DNA from: Rhodospirillales bacterium
GTDB lineage: Bacteria; Pseudomonadota; Alphaproteobacteria; Rhodospirillales; JADHTD01
DNA length: 5,132 nucleotides
Direction of reading: 5' to 3'
NCBI GenBank assembly: GCA_016776525.1
Contig: JADHTD010000210.1
Span: 1-5,132 of the forward strand
Part shown: positions 1 to 5,125 of the stretch, one piece after another
Layout of the letters: each line of letters begins with the position of its first letter
How positions within the stretch are numbered: position 1 is the stretch's first letter
The notes under the pieces: model-generated
Told to the model about the DNA's origin: nothing
Seen by the model: the letters and a program-made list of their open reading frames with translations, nothing else
Databases searched by the model: none
Made by a program: the position numbers and the translations under genes

Positions 1-164
1 GCTGTTTTAATGACCACGATATCGGGTTCGACGGCGCGGGTCCGGGATGCCGAAAAATCATCCGGTTTGGCAACAGCAAGGATTTCAAGATTTACGTCAC
101 TCGTGCCCATGGTCTTGAAATCTTCCGCCCATTCCTTGGTATCCGTCACCAGCAAAACTCTCAT
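1..164 (-). CDS. Partial receiver-like (CheY-fold) protein, N-terminal 54 codons
   Basis: Not seen as a complete gene: reading on the minus strand from the ATG at 162-164 gives 54 codons that run off the window edge. The start is supported by an AAGGCG ribosome-binding-like stretch about 5 bases upstream. The N-terminus MRVLLVTD followed by PDIVVIK at residues 47-53 resembles strands beta1 and beta3 of a response-regulator receiver domain. In that family beta1 ends in an acidic pair and beta3 in the phosphorylated Asp. Here the acidic pair is T7-D8 and the phospho-acceptor position is K53, so if the fold is right this is a degenerate receiver that cannot be phosphorylated in the usual way. 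The output domain lies outside the window, so no specific function is assigned. It could also be another Rossmann-like protein, such as the atypical receiver of a CpaE/TadZ-type protein. It is separated from mltG by a 292-bp gap and is probably its own transcription unit. Confidence 0.6.
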   Translation of the reverse strand, partial: MRVLLVTDTKEWAEDFKTMGTSDVNLEILAVAKPDDFSASRTRAVEPDIVVIKT

Positions 165-357
165 AACCGCCTTTTCAGTAAGCTTTTTAGTCTCAAAATC
201 ACGAAGTTACCCCTTTAATAGCAATTACAATGCCAGTTTGGTAATTTCTAAAATATCGTTTATATAACAATGGATTGTCTTTATTTTTCGGGAGTCTAGA
301 CAGAGAGGAAGCCTCTATAAATGCCTAATTTTTAATCTTAATAATGTATATGATTAA

Positions 358-386
358 TTTGTAGGCAAATAATGAGGGCCTTGCAA
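358..386 (-). promoter_or_regulatory. Weak candidate promoter for the receiver-like gene
   Basis: On the minus strand TTGCAA (381-386) is followed after 17 bp by TACAAA (358-363). Each hexamer matches 4 of 6 bases of the sigma70 consensus. It would give a leader of roughly 185 bases before the ATG at 164 and overlaps one arm of the TTAATC/GATTAA inverted repeat start region. AT-rich DNA yields such matches by chance, so this is only a candidate. Confidence 0.22.
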
Positions 387-427
387 TAATTGTTCGTGAC
401 CCGGACGAGACAAACAACAACCACACC

Positions 428-446
428 CCGGCAGGCAGGCTGCCGG
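428..446 (-). terminator. Probable terminator hairpin after mltG
   Basis: A perfect 7-bp inverted repeat, CCGGCAG (428-434) and CTGCCGG (440-446), encloses a 5-base loop and begins 10 bases past the mltG stop codon. On the minus strand the stem is followed by a G/T-rich stretch (GGTGTGGTTGTTTG) rather than a clean run of T. This makes it a plausible but imperfect intrinsic terminator, placed where the end of the fab-mltG unit is expected. Confidence 0.5.
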
Positions 447-456
447 AGACATTCTC

Positions 457-1458
457 TTAATTTTTATTGCGCTGCTGGCGCTGGAAACGCCGCCAGTTGG
501 CGACGTTGCGGTTGTGTTCGGCCAGCGTGCGGGCGAAGACATGGCCGCCGGAACCGTCGGCGACGAAATAAAGGGCGTCGGAATTGGCCGGGTTGAGGAC
601 GGCGGCCAGCGAGGCCCGGCCCGGATTGCAGATCGGCGTCGGCGGCAGCCTGTCGATCAGGTAGGTGTTGAACGCCGTCGGCCGTTTCAGGTCGACGCGG
701 GTCAGGGGCCGGGAAAGCGGTCCCCGGCCGCCGGTCAGGCCGTAAACCACGGTCGGGTCCGATTGCAGGCGCATGCCCCGGTTGAGGCGGTTGATGAAAA
801 CGGCGGCAATGATGCCGCGTTCGGAAGCCAGGGCCGTTTCCTTCTCGACGATGGAGGCCAGCACCAGGGCTTCATCCGGTGTTTTGAAAGGCAGGCCGCC
901 GGCCCGGTTGGCCCACAAGGCGGCAAGGGTTTCGCGCTGGCCCTTGTGCATGCGCGACAAAATCTCCGAGCGCTTGTCGCCGTAGGAAAAGTGGTAGGTT
1001 TCCGGCAACAGGCCGCCTTCGTCCAAGGCGCCGTCGCCGCCCGGGACGGCCATCCCCTGGAGGCCTTCCGTCGCATTCAACTGGCTTATGACCTGCGCCG
1101 TGGTCAACCCTTCGGCAACGGTCAGGCGGCGGACCACGGTCTTGCCGCTCTGCAACAGGGCGATCACCTGTTGCGGGCTGATGCGGGCCGGAATGACGTA
1201 TTCCCCGGCCCGCAGGCCGGTGTCGGCGCCGCTCAGGCGGGCCCCGATGCGGAAGACCAGCGGCCCGGACAGCACCCCGGCTTCATGCAGCAGGCCGGCA
1301 ATGCCTTCGACACCGGTGCCGCGGGGAATGACCAGGGTCTTTTCCGCCGCTAGGGGCCCCGGCCGCTTGAATTCACCAAGCCCCCAGACGACGACGCCGG
1401 TGGCCAGCACGGCGACCAGCAAGAGGAAAAGAAACAGGCGGAAGGCAAGGCGGCTCAT
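457..1458 (-). CDS. mltG: Endolytic murein transglycosylase MltG (YceG family)
   Basis: This 333-residue protein matches the MltG/YceG family, inner-membrane enzymes that cut nascent glycan strands within the chain and are thought to end peptidoglycan elongation. Residues 5-27 form one hydrophobic N-terminal anchor (RLFLFLLLVAVLA core) with most of the protein in the periplasm. Residues about 40-105 fit the LysM-like part of the family. The catalytic domain shows LLPETYHF (150-157), ASIVEKET (201-208) with the expected catalytic Glu (E205 by alignment to family motifs), RLQSDPTVVYG (230-240), a PTPICNPG block (273-280) and YFVADGSGGHVF (297-308). Length and motifs are normal. The ATG start has AAGGTGG (1463-1469) 4 bases upstream. 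The gene lies 27 bp after fabF, indicating cotranscription; in E. coli pabC lies between these genes, but not here. The gene ends with a TAA followed by a hairpin. Confidence 0.95.
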   Translation of the reverse strand: MSRLAFRLFLFLLLVAVLATGVVVWGLGEFKRPGPLAAEKTLVIPRGTGVEGIAGLLHEAGVLSGPLVFRIGARLSGADTGLRAGEYVIPARISPQQVIALLQSGKTVVRRLTVAEGLTTAQVISQLNATEGLQGMAVPGGDGALDEGGLLPETYHFSYGDKRSEILSRMHKGQRETLAALWANRAGGLPFKTPDEALVLASIVEKETALASERGIIAAVFINRLNRGMRLQSDPTVVYGLTGGRGPLSRPLTRVDLKRPTAFNTYLIDRLPPTPICNPGRASLAAVLNPANSDALYFVADGSGGHVFARTLAEHNRNVANWRRFQRQQRNKN

Positions 1459-1485
1459 ATCGCCACCTTACCCCGATTCGCTTTT

Positions 1486-2748
1486 CTAGGAATAGCTTTT
1501 GAAGACCAGGGAAGCGTTGGTTCCGCCGAAACCGAAGGAATTCGACAGCACCGCCTGCACCGGGCGTTGCTTGGCCTGGAGCGGCACCAGGTCGATGTCG
1601 CAACCGTCGGAGGGATTTTCCAGGTTTAGGGTCGGCGGCACCACACCGTCGCGGATGGCCAGGATCGAGAAAATCGATTCGACGGCGCCGGCGGCGCCCA
1701 ACAGGTGGCCGATGGCCGATTTCGTCGACGACATGGACAGCTTGTAGGCGGCGTCGCCGAACAGGCGCTTGATGGCCCCCAGTTCAATTTCGTCGCCAAG
1801 CGGCGTCGAGGTGCCGTGGGCATTGATGTAATCGATGTCTTCCGGGTTCATGCCGGCCCGCTTCAAGGCCGCCCGCATGGACCGGAAACCGCCGTTGCCG
1901 TCCGGCGCCGGGGCGGTGATGTGATAGGCGTCGCCCGACATGCCGTAGCCGACAACCTCGGCATAAATCTTGGCGCCGCGTTTCTTGGCATGTTCCAGTT
2001 CTTCCAGGACGACGATACCGGCGCCTTCGCCCATAACGAAACCGTCGCGGTCCTTGTCCCAGGGCCGCGAAGCCTTTTCCGGGGTCTCGTTGAAATTGGT
2101 CGACAAGGCCTTGGACTGGGAAAACCCGGCCATGCCCAAGCGGCAGCAAGCGGCCTCGGTGCCGCCGGCGACCATCACATCGGCGTCTTCCCACATGATG
2201 ATGCGGGCCGCATCGCCAATGGCGTGGGCGCCGGTTGAACACGCCGTGACGACGGCATGGTTGGGGCCTTTGAAACCGTACTTCATGGAGACCTGCCCGG
2301 AGACCAGGTTGATCAGGCTGGCGGGAATAAAGAAAGGACTGAGGCGGCGGACCTTTTCGTTCTCAATGGTCAGGGCGCCTTTTGAGATTTCCGGCAGGCC
2401 GCCGATGCCGGAACCGATCAGCACACCGGTCATTTCCTGGGACTCGTCGTCTTCCGGCATCCAGCCGGAATCCTCAACCGCCATTTGCGCCGCCGCCAGG
2501 CCGTAGATGATGAAAGCATCCATCCGGCGTTGATCCTTGGGCGTCGCGAAATCATCGGGGTTGAACAAGCCGTTGCCGCCCTCACCGGTCGGCACTTGTC
2601 CGGCAATCTTCGCCGGCAGGTCGGAAACGTCGAAGGACTCGATCTTGTTGATCCCGGATTCGGCTTTGATCAGCCGTTCCCACGTCAGATCAACCCCGCT
2701 CGCAAGCGGAGAGACGAGACCTATTCCAGTGACGACAACACGTCTCAT
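1486..2748 (-). CDS. fabF: 3-oxoacyl-[ACP] synthase II (KAS II)
   Basis: FabF carries out the condensing step of FAS II, joining malonyl-ACP to an acyl chain held on its active-site Cys and releasing CO2; KAS II favours longer chains and is linked to unsaturated-chain elongation and temperature response in model bacteria. The 420-residue length is typical. The thiolase-fold catalytic set is intact: Cys170 in VVTACSTGAH, His311 in NAHGTSTPLGD, Lys343 in SSTKSAIGH and His348 in the same block. The C-terminal NSFGFGGTNA (403-412) is the conserved glycine-rich active-site loop. The N-terminal RRVVVTGIGLVSPLA fixes the ATG start. The Shine-Dalgarno is weak (GAGA, 7 bases upstream). It follows acpP by 90 bp, the gap holding a hairpin, and precedes mltG by 27 bp. 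FabB is a less likely identity because order and N-terminal sequence fit FabF. Confidence 0.97.
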   Translation of the reverse strand: MRRVVVTGIGLVSPLASGVDLTWERLIKAESGINKIESFDVSDLPAKIAGQVPTGEGGNGLFNPDDFATPKDQRRMDAFIIYGLAAAQMAVEDSGWMPEDDESQEMTGVLIGSGIGGLPEISKGALTIENEKVRRLSPFFIPASLINLVSGQVSMKYGFKGPNHAVVTACSTGAHAIGDAARIIMWEDADVMVAGGTEAACCRLGMAGFSQSKALSTNFNETPEKASRPWDKDRDGFVMGEGAGIVVLEELEHAKKRGAKIYAEVVGYGMSGDAYHITAPAPDGNGGFRSMRAALKRAGMNPEDIDYINAHGTSTPLGDEIELGAIKRLFGDAAYKLSMSSTKSAIGHLLGAAGAVESIFSILAIRDGVVPPTLNLENPSDGCDIDLVPLQAKQRPVQAVLSNSFGFGGTNASLVFKSYS

Positions 2749-2800
2749 GATATTTCTCTACGGTCTTGCCCAGAAAATCGGAAACAAGGCGATGAAGGAA

Positions 2801-2818
2801 GCGGCTGAGCGCAGCCGC
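2801..2818 (-). other. Hairpin in the acpP-fabF gap
   Basis: GCGGCTG (2801-2807) and CAGCCGC (2812-2818) form a perfect 7-bp stem with a 4-base loop, 20 bases past the acpP stop. On the minus strand it is followed by TTCCTTC, a pyrimidine-rich but broken tract. It could act as a partial terminator or as a 3' stabiliser of an acpP transcript, lowering fabF relative to the abundant ACP. The stem is seen in the sequence; the role is inference. Confidence 0.45.
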
Positions 2819-2838
2819 CCTTCAGTCGGTCTGGTGAT

Positions 2839-3075
2839 TTAAGAAGCCTGCGAGTCGATAAAATCGACGGCGTCCTTAATGGTCAGGATTTTTTCGGCGG
2901 CATCGTCCGGAATTTCGCATCCGAACTCTTCCTCGAAAGCCATGACGAGTTCAACGGTATCAAGGCTATCGGCGCCAAGATCGTCAATGAAACTGGCGTT
3001 ATCAGAAACTTTCAACTCATCGACACCAAGATGTTCAATGACGATTTTTTTCACCCGATCGGCGACATCACTCAT
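2839..3075 (-). CDS. acpP: Acyl carrier protein
   Basis: AcpP is the small acidic cytoplasmic protein that carries growing acyl chains as thioesters on a 4'-phosphopantetheine arm and delivers them to FabD, FabG, FabF and downstream acyltransferases. The 78-residue length is standard. The arm attaches at Ser37 in the DSL motif of GADSLDTVELVMAFEEEF (residues 34-51), which also starts the acidic recognition helix II. FIDDLGADSLD and the following EIPDDAAEKI are typical alphaproteobacterial ACP. The start MSDVADRVKKIVIEHLGVD is canonical and has GAGGG (3084-3088) 8 bases upstream. The gene is set apart by an unusual 217-bp upstream gap and a hairpin downstream, consistent with a need for higher expression than its neighbours. 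Maturation requires a phosphopantetheinyl transferase that is not in the window. Confidence 0.98.
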   Translation of the reverse strand: MSDVADRVKKIVIEHLGVDELKVSDNASFIDDLGADSLDTVELVMAFEEEFGCEIPDDAAEKILTIKDAVDFIDSQAS

Positions 3076-3124
3076 TGTTAATTCCCTCGATTAAAACGTG
3101 ATTTACGGATCAAAAACTTACACC

Positions 3125-3154
3125 GTTTTACCCCGGGACCCCCTAAAGGACCAA
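3125..3154 (-). promoter_or_regulatory. acpP: Weak candidate acpP promoter
   Basis: On the minus strand TTGGTC (3149-3154) and TAAAAC (3125-3130) are spaced 18 bp, matching 3 and 4 of 6 sigma70 consensus bases. It would start transcription near 3118, about 43 bases before the acpP ATG. The -10 element overlaps one AAACGGTG copy, and other copies lie on both sides, which is the arrangement expected of an operator. The hexamers alone are weak evidence. Confidence 0.25.
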
Positions 3155-3216
3155 AGGATTTCGGCAAAGGCACCGTTTCCTAACACACTTTTTTGAGGAT
3201 GGCCAGCGGTCAGAAA

Positions 3217-3236
3217 CAACACCCGGCAACACCCGG
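3217..3236. repeat. Tandem 10-bp direct repeat
   Basis: CAACACCCGG occurs twice head to tail (3217-3226 and 3227-3236) without mismatch, in the fabG-acpP gap. Two exact copies may be a simple slippage duplication or two adjacent half-sites one helical turn apart. Confidence 0.85.
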
Positions 3237-3252
3237 AATGACCCGTTCCGCG

Positions 3253-3277
3253 GCCTATGCCCGCCGATAGGCGGCGG
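3253..3277 (-). other. Overlapping alternative hairpins downstream of fabG
   Basis: Two stems share bases and cannot form together: GCCTAT/ATAGGC (3253-3258 with 3267-3272, 8-base loop) and CCGCCG/CGGCGG (3261-3266 with 3272-3277, 5-base loop). They begin about 16 bases past the fabG stop. No T run follows on the minus strand, so an intrinsic terminator is unlikely; transcript processing or stability is more plausible. Confidence 0.4.
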
Positions 3278-3292
3278 TTCGGGCGGCTTTGC

Positions 3293-4030
3293 CTAAATCA
3301 TCACCATGCCGCCGTTGACGTGCAGGGTCTGGCCGGTCACGTAGGCGGCTTCCTCGCTGGCCAGATAGACGGCGGCGACGGCAATGTCTTCGACCGAACC
3401 CAAGCGGCCGCTGGGAATCGACGCCAACAGGGATTCCTGCTGCTTTTCCGGCAGGGCGTCGGTCATCGCCGTCTGGATAAAGCCCGGCGCGATGCAGTTA
3501 AGGGTAATGCCCCGGGAAGCGACTTCCTGGGCGATTGATTTGCTCATGCCGATGAGGGCCGCTTTCGACGCCGCATAGTTGGCCTGACCGGCGTTGCCGG
3601 TGACGCCGACCACCGAGGAGACGGAAATGACCCGTCCCCAGCGGCTTTTCATCATGCCCTTGAGGCAGTTCCGGGTGAGGCGGAAGGCAGCCCCCATATT
3701 GACGTGCATGACCGACTGCCAGTCCTGGTCCGACATCCGCACGGCCAGGCCGTCCCGGGTCAGTCCGGCATTGTTGACGAGGATATCCACCGATCCCATG
3801 GTGGCCAGCGCGTTTTCGGCCAAGACCGCCGGCGCTTCCGGCTCCGATAGGTTGGCCGGCAGCACATGCGCCCGCTCGCCCAAATCGCCGGCCAGTTCCG
3901 CCAAGGCGTCCTCGCGGGTTCCGGAAAGGCCGACAACCGCGCCCTGGGCATGCAGGGCCTTGGCGATGGCGCCGCCGATACCGCCCGAAGCGCCGGTAAC
4001 CAGGGCTGTTTTGCCGCTTAAATCAAACAT
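3293..4030 (-). CDS. fabG: 3-oxoacyl-[ACP] reductase
   Basis: FabG reduces 3-ketoacyl-ACP to (R)-3-hydroxyacyl-ACP with NADPH, the first reduction of each FAS II cycle, in the cytoplasm and usually as a tetramer. The 245-residue protein is a classical short-chain dehydrogenase: the Rossmann nucleotide loop TGASGGIG at 12-19, NNAG at 86-89, Asn111, and the catalytic Ser139 (SVSSVVG), Tyr152 and Lys156 (YAASK). APGFIQTAMT (181-190) is the usual post-catalytic loop, and the C-terminus GQTLHVNGGMVMI is typical of FabG. Many SDRs look alike, but the position between fabD and acpP makes FabG firm. The start has a strong GGAGGAG (4041-4047) 10 bases upstream. The fabD stop is 45 bp upstream, and fabG is probably cotranscribed with fabD. 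Confidence 0.97.
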   Translation of the reverse strand: MFDLSGKTALVTGASGGIGGAIAKALHAQGAVVGLSGTREDALAELAGDLGERAHVLPANLSEPEAPAVLAENALATMGSVDILVNNAGLTRDGLAVRMSDQDWQSVMHVNMGAAFRLTRNCLKGMMKSRWGRVISVSSVVGVTGNAGQANYAASKAALIGMSKSIAQEVASRGITLNCIAPGFIQTAMTDALPEKQQESLLASIPSGRLGSVEDIAVAAVYLASEEAAYVTGQTLHVNGGMVMI

Positions 4031-4075
4031 GGTCTCAAGTCTCCTCCGCGCCCTCTATCAGACGGCATTTAACAA

Positions 4076-5017
4076 TCAGACGGTTTTCAAAAACTGCTCA
4101 ATGTCGTCCGGCGTGTTGACCGCAACGCCGGTGAGTTCCTTGTCGATTCGCCGGGTCAGCCCGGTCAGCACTTTGCCGGTGCCCAATTCAACCAGGGTAT
4201 CGACGCCTTCCTCTTTCATCCTGAGAACCCCTTCCCGCCAGCGGACCATGCCGGTGACCTGTTCGATCAGCAGGCTGTGGATCTCAATCGGATCGCCGAC
4301 CGGCGCCGCCACCACATTGGCGATGACGGGAACCGCCGGGGCGGCCAACCTGACCTCGCTGAGGGCATCGGCCATAATGTCGGCGGCCGGCGCCATCAGG
4401 GCGCAATGGAAAGGGGCGCTGACCGGCAACAGCACGGCCCGCCGGGCTCCCCGCCCGGAAGCGATTTCGATGGCCCGCTCAACGGCGGCCTTGGCGCCGC
4501 TGACCACCACCTGGCCGGGGGCATTGTCGTTGGCGGTGGTACAGATTTCCCCCTGGGCGGCCTCTTCCGTGACGGCGGCGGCATCCTCCAGGTTAAGGCC
4601 CAGCAGCGCCGCCATGGCGCCCTCGCCGACCGGCACCGCTTTCTGCATGGCCTGGCCGCGGATTTTCAAAAGCCGGGCCGTATCCGCCACCGAAAAAGTT
4701 CCAGCCGCCGCCAACGCCGAATATTCACCGAGGGAATGACCGGCAACGAAACGGCAGGCATCGCCGACCGTGACGCCGCCTTCCTCCCGCAGTACGGCCA
4801 TGACGGCAAGGCTGACCGCCATCAGGGCCGGTTGGGCGTTCTCGGTCAAGGTGAGGGCTTCATCCGGGCCGTCAAACATGAGCCGGGACAGGTTTTGCTT
4901 CAGGGCCTCATCGACCTCTTCAAAAACAAGGCGGGCCGGGGCGAAAGCTTCGGCCAGATCCTTGCCCATGCCGACGGCTTGGGATCCCTGGCCGGGGAAT
5001 ACGAATGCACGCGACAT
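4076..5017 (-). CDS. fabD: Malonyl-CoA:ACP malonyltransferase (MCAT)
   Basis: FabD moves the malonyl group from malonyl-CoA to holo-ACP, supplying the extender unit for every elongation round. The 313 residues are close to the E. coli length of 309. The alpha/beta-hydrolase-like acyltransferase signature is intact: FPGQGSQ at 7-13, nucleophile Ser95 in GHSLGEYSA (93-101), Arg120 in KIRGQAMQ, which binds the malonyl carboxylate in this family, catalytic His204 in SAPFHCALM, and Gln253 in EQVTGMVRW. The Arg argues for malonyl rather than acetyl specificity. The ATG is chosen because MSRAFVFPGQGSQ is the canonical N-terminus; a GGAG lies 12 bases upstream (5030-5033), a long spacing. It is the first gene after a strong promoter. 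The terminal CCGTCTGAT sequence is duplicated just after the stop. Confidence 0.97.
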   Translation of the reverse strand: MSRAFVFPGQGSQAVGMGKDLAEAFAPARLVFEEVDEALKQNLSRLMFDGPDEALTLTENAQPALMAVSLAVMAVLREEGGVTVGDACRFVAGHSLGEYSALAAAGTFSVADTARLLKIRGQAMQKAVPVGEGAMAALLGLNLEDAAAVTEEAAQGEICTTANDNAPGQVVVSGAKAAVERAIEIASGRGARRAVLLPVSAPFHCALMAPAADIMADALSEVRLAAPAVPVIANVVAAPVGDPIEIHSLLIEQVTGMVRWREGVLRMKEEGVDTLVELGTGKVLTGLTRRIDKELTGVAVNTPDDIEQFLKTV

Positions 5018-5021
5018 GGTG

Positions 5022-5036
5022 AACGGGTACTCCGTT
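5022..5036 (-). promoter_or_regulatory. fabD: Small inverted repeat over the fabD ribosome binding site
   Basis: AACGG (5022-5026) and CCGTT (5032-5036) are inverted around a 5-base loop. In the mRNA the stem and loop include the GGAG Shine-Dalgarno, so folding could reduce fabD translation. The minus-strand sequence AAACGGAGTA here differs by one base from AAACGGTGTA in the acpP leader. Five base pairs is short, so chance is possible. Confidence 0.3.
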
Positions 5037-5059
5037 TATGGATCATTGCTTGAAGGAAA

Positions 5060-5087
5060 TTGATAACGCAACGCCCAAGGCTGTCAA
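5060..5087 (-). promoter_or_regulatory. fabD: Promoter of the fab operon
   Basis: On the minus strand a perfect -35 TTGACA (5082-5087) is followed after 16 bp by TATCAA (5060-5065), 4 of 6 matches to the -10 consensus. Transcription would start near 5053, leaving a leader of about 35 bases before the fabD ATG. Position, strand and quality make it the best promoter in the window. Confidence 0.72.
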
Positions 5088-5125
5088 GGACAGGCAGAGG
5101 TATTGAAGAGAGCTCTAGCCCTTGG
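5075..5125. repeat. Inverted repeat and palindrome upstream of the fab promoter
   Basis: CCAAGG (5075-5080), inside the promoter spacer, is inverted as CCTTGG (5120-5125); an 8-bp palindrome AGAGCTCT (5109-5116) lies between them. The arrangement could be an operator or part of a divergent control region whose other gene is beyond the window. Short repeats like these can arise by chance. Confidence 0.3.

Larger units (their letters stand above)
165..456. other. AT-rich intergenic region between mltG and the receiver-like gene
   Basis: This 292-bp gap has no convincing gene. Most of it, from about 170 to 400, is visibly AT-rich, in contrast to the GC-rich genes to the right. It contains an 8-bp palindrome GTCTAGAC (294-301), a small inverted repeat AGAGG/CCTCT with a 3-base loop (304-316), and an AT-rich inverted repeat TTAATC/GATTAA (332-337 and 352-357). 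The mltG-proximal end holds a terminator-like hairpin. It most likely carries the promoter and leader of the minus-strand gene at 1-164. Confidence 0.6.
3076..3292. promoter_or_regulatory. Long fabG-acpP intergenic region with repeated motif
   Basis: At 217 bp this is by far the longest gap inside the cluster. From fabG toward acpP it holds overlapping hairpins (3253-3277), a tandem CAACACCCGG repeat (3217-3236), and the minus-strand motif AAACGGTG twice (3171-3178 and 3121-3128, 50 bp apart). A related inverted copy, TAAAACGTGA, reads on the plus strand at 3092-3101. The sequence also makes a 7-bp inverted repeat TAAAACG (3092-3098) and CGTTTTA (3124-3130). No ORF is convincing here. It is probably the promoter and leader region of acpP; the binding protein, if any, is unknown. 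Confidence 0.5.

Noticed and set aside
10..267. Plus-strand frame of 85 codons at the left edge
   Set aside because: It overlaps the minus-strand receiver-like start, which has a ribosome site and recognisable strand motifs, and then runs into AT-rich intergenic DNA.
261..289. Possible minus-strand promoter with TATATA at 261-266
   Set aside because: The base group 17 bp upstream (GAAAAA) does not resemble a -35 element, and TATATA is expected by chance in AT-rich DNA.
514..1353. Plus-strand open frame of 279 codons antisense to mltG
   Set aside because: The minus-strand frame encodes a full MltG with all family motifs. The antisense product is low-complexity, rich in Gly, Arg, Ala and Gln, as expected from a GC-rich shadow frame.
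1705..2506. Two overlapping plus-strand frames antisense to fabF
   Set aside because: FabF is complete on the minus strand; the antisense products are compositionally biased and lack supporting start sites.
3594..4739. Plus-strand open frame of 381 codons across fabG and fabD
   Set aside because: It spans two real genes and their gap in antisense, and its product is rich in Ser, Ala, Thr and Arg with no recognisable domain.
4277..5053. Plus-strand open frame antisense to fabD
   Set aside because: Shadow of FabD, which has every catalytic residue; no family resemblance in the antisense product.
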